DNA from: Acidobacteriota bacterium
GTDB taxonomy: Bacteria > Acidobacteriota > Vicinamibacteria > Vicinamibacterales > UBA2999
Direction: 5' to 3'
Length of the DNA stretch: 10,954 bases
NCBI GenBank assembly: GCA_947465275.1
Contig: CANIAI010000038.1
Span: forward strand, 1 to 10,954
The position numbers and the translations under genes were made by a program. Of the stretch, positions 8,583 through 10,954 are shown piece after piece. The notes beneath the pieces were generated by a model that saw only the letters and a list, made by a program, of their open reading frames with translations, was not told the DNA's origin and ran no database searches. Each line of letters begins with the position of its first letter. Positions within the stretch are counted from its first letter, which is position 1.

Positions 8583-9581
8583 TCACGCGCTTCGTCGGGC
8601 GGTGGTCGCCTTGCCGGCCGCGCGGGTGCCGGTGCTGCGGGCCATCTTGAGCCGGCCCGGCAGCCGCAGCCGCGGGTCTGAGACGACCAGCAGTTCGTCG
8701 ACCGGACCGCGTGACGCCGCGCGCGCGTTGATCGACCGGCGTGCCGGCACGCGCATCAGCGTCAGCCCCGCCTTCCGCGCCTCGCGTCCGCCGTAGATGG
8801 CCTCGATGGACGGGGCGCTCGAATTCGACAACAGCACCGCGGCGCCACGCCGCGCGGCGGCAATGACCGCCTCGCCGAGTCGCACCTGATCGTCGGCGCT
8901 GAAGCCGGCTGCGGTGTAGTTGGCGAAGCGCGCGGTCTCGCTCAACGGCGCGTAGGGCGGATCGCAGTAGACGAAGTCGCCCTGGCCGGCCTGCGCCAGC
9001 GGCACCTCGAACGATGCGTGATCGAGCCGGACGCCCGGGGCGGCGAACGCCCGCGCGACGTCGCGCAGGTGATCCGGATCGCAGATGCGCGGGTTCACGT
9101 AGCGGCCCGCCGGCACGTTGAAGTCGCCGCGGCTGTTCAGCCGGAAGAGCCCGTTGAAGCCCGTGCGGTTCAGGTAGATCAGCATCGCCGCGAGTTCAGG
9201 GGTGTACGACTGCCCTTCGCGCCTGATGGGATTGAAGCGCTCGTCGCGGATCTCGTAATAGAAGTCGCTGCCGAGCGCGGTGTGCTTCGCCGCGAGCCGA
9301 TGGAGGGCGGCGATCACCGCCTCGGTCTCATCGCGCAGCGTGCGATAGCAGCCGACGAGGTCGGCGTTGTGATCGACGAGCCAGGTCTCGCGTCCCTCGA
9401 GGCGCCCCGACGCGCGCAGGTCGAAGAAGACCGCGCCGCTGCCGAAGAACGGTTCGATGTAGCGGCGGAAGCTGGCCGGGTAGTGCGGCTGGAGCGCGGG
9501 GAGGAGTTGCCGCTTGCCGCCGGCCCACTTCAGGAGGGGCCGGTTGCCGGCCGGGATCTGACTCACGATCTGCAGTGACAC
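8583..9581 (-). CDS. Dam-like adenine-N6 DNA methyltransferase (D12 class, 332 aa)
   Basis: This enzyme transfers a methyl group from S-adenosylmethionine to adenine N6 in DNA. From the GTG at 9581, motifs follow the Dam/DpnM order: LLKWAGGKR (16-24), SAM-binding EPFFGSGAVFF (43-53), the target-recognition region with LNRTGFNGLFR and GDFNVPAGRY (137-161), catalytic DPPY (207-210), and C-terminal RRSINARAASRGPVDELLV (281-299). The recognition region closely matches E. coli Dam (YNG..R, GEFNVPFGRY), so GATC is the likely target. After the family's normal end there is a basic tail (304-332, nine Lys/Arg and no acidic residue). Other GTG starts exist at 9641 (overlapping the upstream stop as GTGA), 9587 and 9566; 9581 is chosen because a promoter ends 7 nt before it. 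No restriction nuclease is adjacent. Confidence 0.92.
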   Translation of the reverse strand: MSLQIVSQIPAGNRPLLKWAGGKRQLLPALQPHYPASFRRYIEPFFGSGAVFFDLRASGRLEGRETWLVDHNADLVGCYRTLRDETEAVIAALHRLAAKHTALGSDFYYEIRDERFNPIRREGQSYTPELAAMLIYLNRTGFNGLFRLNSRGDFNVPAGRYVNPRICDPDHLRDVARAFAAPGVRLDHASFEVPLAQAGQGDFVYCDPPYAPLSETARFANYTAAGFSADDQVRLGEAVIAAARRGAAVLLSNSSAPSIEAIYGGREARKAGLTLMRVPARRSINARAASRGPVDELLVVSDPRLRLPGRLKMARSTGTRAAGKATTARRSA

Positions 9582-9588
9582 GCGCACG

Positions 9589-9617
9589 ATTCTAGTTATC
9601 GGATCGATCCCGCGCAA
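9589..9617 (-). promoter_or_regulatory. Promoter of the adenine methyltransferase gene, with GATC sites in the spacer
   Basis: On the minus strand TTGCGC (9617-9612), a 17-bp spacer and TAGAAT (9594-9589, one mismatch from TATAAT) form a well-spaced sigma-70-type promoter. Initiation 7-8 nt after the -10 falls on or next to the GTG at 9581, implying a leaderless mRNA. The spacer contains two back-to-back GATC sites (9602-9605, 9606-9609), the likely target of the encoded enzyme, so methylation could affect its own promoter. That last step is inference. Confidence 0.5.
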
Positions 9618-9637
9618 ATCCACGCATCTCAGATCAT

Positions 9638-10237
9638 TCACCCTAACCAGTCGACGACGGCGTCCCGGATCCCCCGTGTGACCGGCAGCACCTCGTGCGA
9701 CCAGTGCGACGGAAACGCCACCAGCATGCCGGTGCGCGGGATCAGATCGCTGGCGGAACCCGAGGCATCCCACACGCGGAGCGCGCCGCCGTCGAAGTCG
9801 GCGGGGGCGCCCTCGGGCGCGGAGCCCGCGCTGAGCCAGACGATGGCCGAGACGCGACGATGCGAGGTCTCGGGATAGGCGTCGTCACGATCGCGGTGCC
9901 GGCGATAGCGCCCACCGGCGAGGTAGCGGACGAGGCCGACGCCGTCCGATCGTGGCAGGGTCACGCCGAAGTGCGCCTCGAGCCGGGGACGGCACGCGGC
10001 GAGGGCATCGACGACGGCGTCCATCAGCGCATCGGGGACGGTGACGTCGAGCGCGCGGCGCACGGCCTGGTCGACGTCGATGCTGGTGGGGGCCTCCAGG
10101 ATCTCGGCGGCGTGGGCCTCGCCGGCGTCCATGGCGGCGTCCATCGCGGCGCGGACGCGGGCGCAGAACGCAGGCGTCCAGACGTCCGGTGCCACGAGCA
10201 GGCCCGCCGTCGCGAGTGGCCCCGTGTCGAGGCTCAT
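9638..10237 (-). CDS. 2-oxoglutarate/Fe(II)-dependent oxygenase, prolyl-4-hydroxylase type (199 aa)
   Basis: This family couples oxidative decarboxylation of 2-oxoglutarate to hydroxylation of a substrate using Fe(II) and O2. The double-stranded beta-helix core begins with LVRYLAGGRYRRHRD: the iron ligands are His114 and Asp116 (HRD) and the distal His181 in SHEVLPV. Arg191, ten residues on in VTRGIRD, fits the 2-oxoglutarate carboxylate anchor. The FDGGALRVWD strand (148-157) is typical of P4Hc/2OG-FeII_Oxy_3 proteins. It is a single catalytic domain with an N-terminal helical part and no signal peptide. The ATG at 10237 overlaps the stop of the upstream propeller gene (ATGA), so translation is probably coupled. 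The substrate cannot be read from sequence; protein prolines, amino acids or small molecules are all known in the family. Confidence 0.88.
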   Translation of the reverse strand: MSLDTGPLATAGLLVAPDVWTPAFCARVRAAMDAAMDAGEAHAAEILEAPTSIDVDQAVRRALDVTVPDALMDAVVDALAACRPRLEAHFGVTLPRSDGVGLVRYLAGGRYRRHRDRDDAYPETSHRRVSAIVWLSAGSAPEGAPADFDGGALRVWDASGSASDLIPRTGMLVAFPSHWSHEVLPVTRGIRDAVVDWLG

Positions 10238-10954
10238 CGCGTCGGCGCGGGTGGCGGCACGAGCCCGGCCCAGTCGACCACCAGGTGGGCGCTGGTGGTG
10301 GTGCCGCTCGGCTGTCCGATGACGGCGAGCATCCGCGAGCCATCGCGCGTGACGGCGACGTCGCGCAGCCCGGCGAGCTCGAACAGCGACACCGGCGTGG
10401 AGAAGGCGGGCACGGTGGATGACCCGATCTGTCCGGACTGCAGCACCGCCGTGCCGCGCAGGAAGTAGACCGTCTGGCTGTCGGAGCCCCACTGCGGACG
10501 CCGGCCGCCGCCGAACGACACCCGCACCCGCGGCGTGCGCCGCGGCCACGGCTCGACGTAGACCTCCTGCTGGCCAGACTCCTCGGACACGTAGGCGAGC
10601 CAGGCGCCGTCGGGCGAGAGGCGGGCGTCGGAGGCAGTGAAGCCGCTCTTCGTGAGCTGCGTCGTGCGATTCGTCGCCAGGTCGCCGAGCCAGAGGTCCA
10701 TGCGGCTCGTGCCGGGCGCCGAGGCGGAGTAGAGGAGGGTCGTACCCCGCCAGTCCCACGGCGTCAGGTCGGAGCCGGTCTTGAGGATCTGCTGCTCGGG
10801 CGCGGTGAGCGGGTCGAGGGCCCGGGCGTGGATCGAGGCGATCGCGTTCTGCACCGAGCGGTAGACGACGCGGCGGCCGTCTGGCGACCAGATCGGATCC
10901 GAGTCGGGCCCGATGGCCAGCGACAGGCGGCGGGCCCGGCTCGCGTTGTCGAGC
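10234..10954 (-). CDS. PD40/TolB-like beta-propeller protein, C-terminal part (probable Ser/Thr kinase sensor end; cut by window edge)
   Basis: The frame is open from the right edge (10954) to TGA at 10236-10234, giving about 239 residues of the C-terminus. It contains PD40 blade motifs: PIWSPDGRRVVYRS, ARLSPDGAWLAYVSE followed by QQEVYVEPWP, and the degenerate RPQWGSDSQTVYFLR. The ending, a SAHLVVDWAGLV strand, resembles the ITVVLNWT-type ending of acidobacterial proteins in which an N-terminal PknB-type kinase domain and a membrane segment are joined to such a propeller. The kinase domain would lie outside the window, so that part is inference; a stand-alone TolB-like propeller is the alternative. 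Its stop overlaps the oxygenase start by 4 bp (ATGA), placing both in one transcript. Confidence 0.82.
   Translation of the reverse strand, partial: LDNASRARRLSLAIGPDSDPIWSPDGRRVVYRSVQNAIASIHARALDPLTAPEQQILKTGSDLTPWDWRGTTLLYSASAPGTSRMDLWLGDLATNRTTQLTKSGFTASDARLSPDGAWLAYVSEESGQQEVYVEPWPRRTPRVRVSFGGGRRPQWGSDSQTVYFLRGTAVLQSGQIGSSTVPAFSTPVSLFELAGLRDVAVTRDGSRMLAVIGQPSGTTTSAHLVVDWAGLVPPPAPTR

Noticed and set aside
9582..9773. N-terminal extension of the methylase frame up to 9773
   Set aside because: It would overlap the oxygenase gene by over 130 bp; homology begins only at the LLKWAGGK motif, and a promoter lies at 9589-9617.
9695..10468. Plus-strand open frame opposite the oxygenase and propeller genes
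   Set aside because: Gly/Ala/Arg/Val-rich antisense reading with no recognisable motif.
10238..10759. Extension of the oxygenase frame to 10759 (373 aa)
   Set aside because: The added part is an out-of-frame reading of the PD40 propeller gene; the ATG at 10237 with ATGA overlap fits the domain boundary.

Overview
This is a high-GC bacterial chromosome segment with a conserved housekeeping core and a less conserved right-hand end. Gene order, strong GC bias, frequent absence of Shine-Dalgarno motifs and a PD40-propeller protein ending of the kind attached to acidobacterial Ser/Thr kinases suggest Acidobacteriota, perhaps class Vicinamibacteria. That assignment is inference from gene style, not from a marker phylogeny.

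Positions 8140 down to 230 (minus strand) hold one block: tRNA-Leu(UAG), tig (trigger factor), clpP, clpX, lon, engB (ysxC) and rho, closed by a 12-bp perfect hairpin that looks like the block's terminator. Spacing is tight: engB and rho can overlap by 4 bp (GTGA), and lon and engB are 8 nt apart. Trigger factor folds nascent chains, ClpXP and Lon degrade damaged or regulatory proteins, EngB assembles the 50S subunit, and Rho ends transcription. The order resembles the Bacillus tig-clpX-lonB-lonA-ysxC cluster, with clpP in front of clpX and rho at the end. The gaps between clpP, clpX and lon contain hairpins and a palindrome that may tune the relative output of the proteases. Left of the terminator, an unidentified minus-strand gene begins (first 14 complete codons visible), with a strong Shine-Dalgarno and a possible promoter of its own.

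Positions 8141-8269 are a divergent control region: a possible extended -10 for the tRNA-tig block on the minus strand, and a better -35/-10 pair on the plus strand that would start transcription 3-4 nt before a 99-aa protein with two CxxC knuckles (8270-8569).

The right end (8583-10954, minus strand) is a three-gene accessory set: the C-terminal part of a PD40/TolB-like propeller protein (probably the sensor end of a Ser/Thr kinase), overlapping by ATGA a small 2-oxoglutarate/Fe(II) oxygenase of the prolyl-4-hydroxylase type, followed by a Dam-like adenine-N6 methyltransferase. The methyltransferase appears to have its own, probably leaderless, promoter whose spacer contains two GATC sites, within a local GATC cluster. 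No nuclease is visible beside it, so within this window it is an orphan methylase. This set is the most plausible place for undescribed biology, but nothing here proves a new system. No CRISPR array, insertion sequence, phage gene, attachment site or replication origin was seen.
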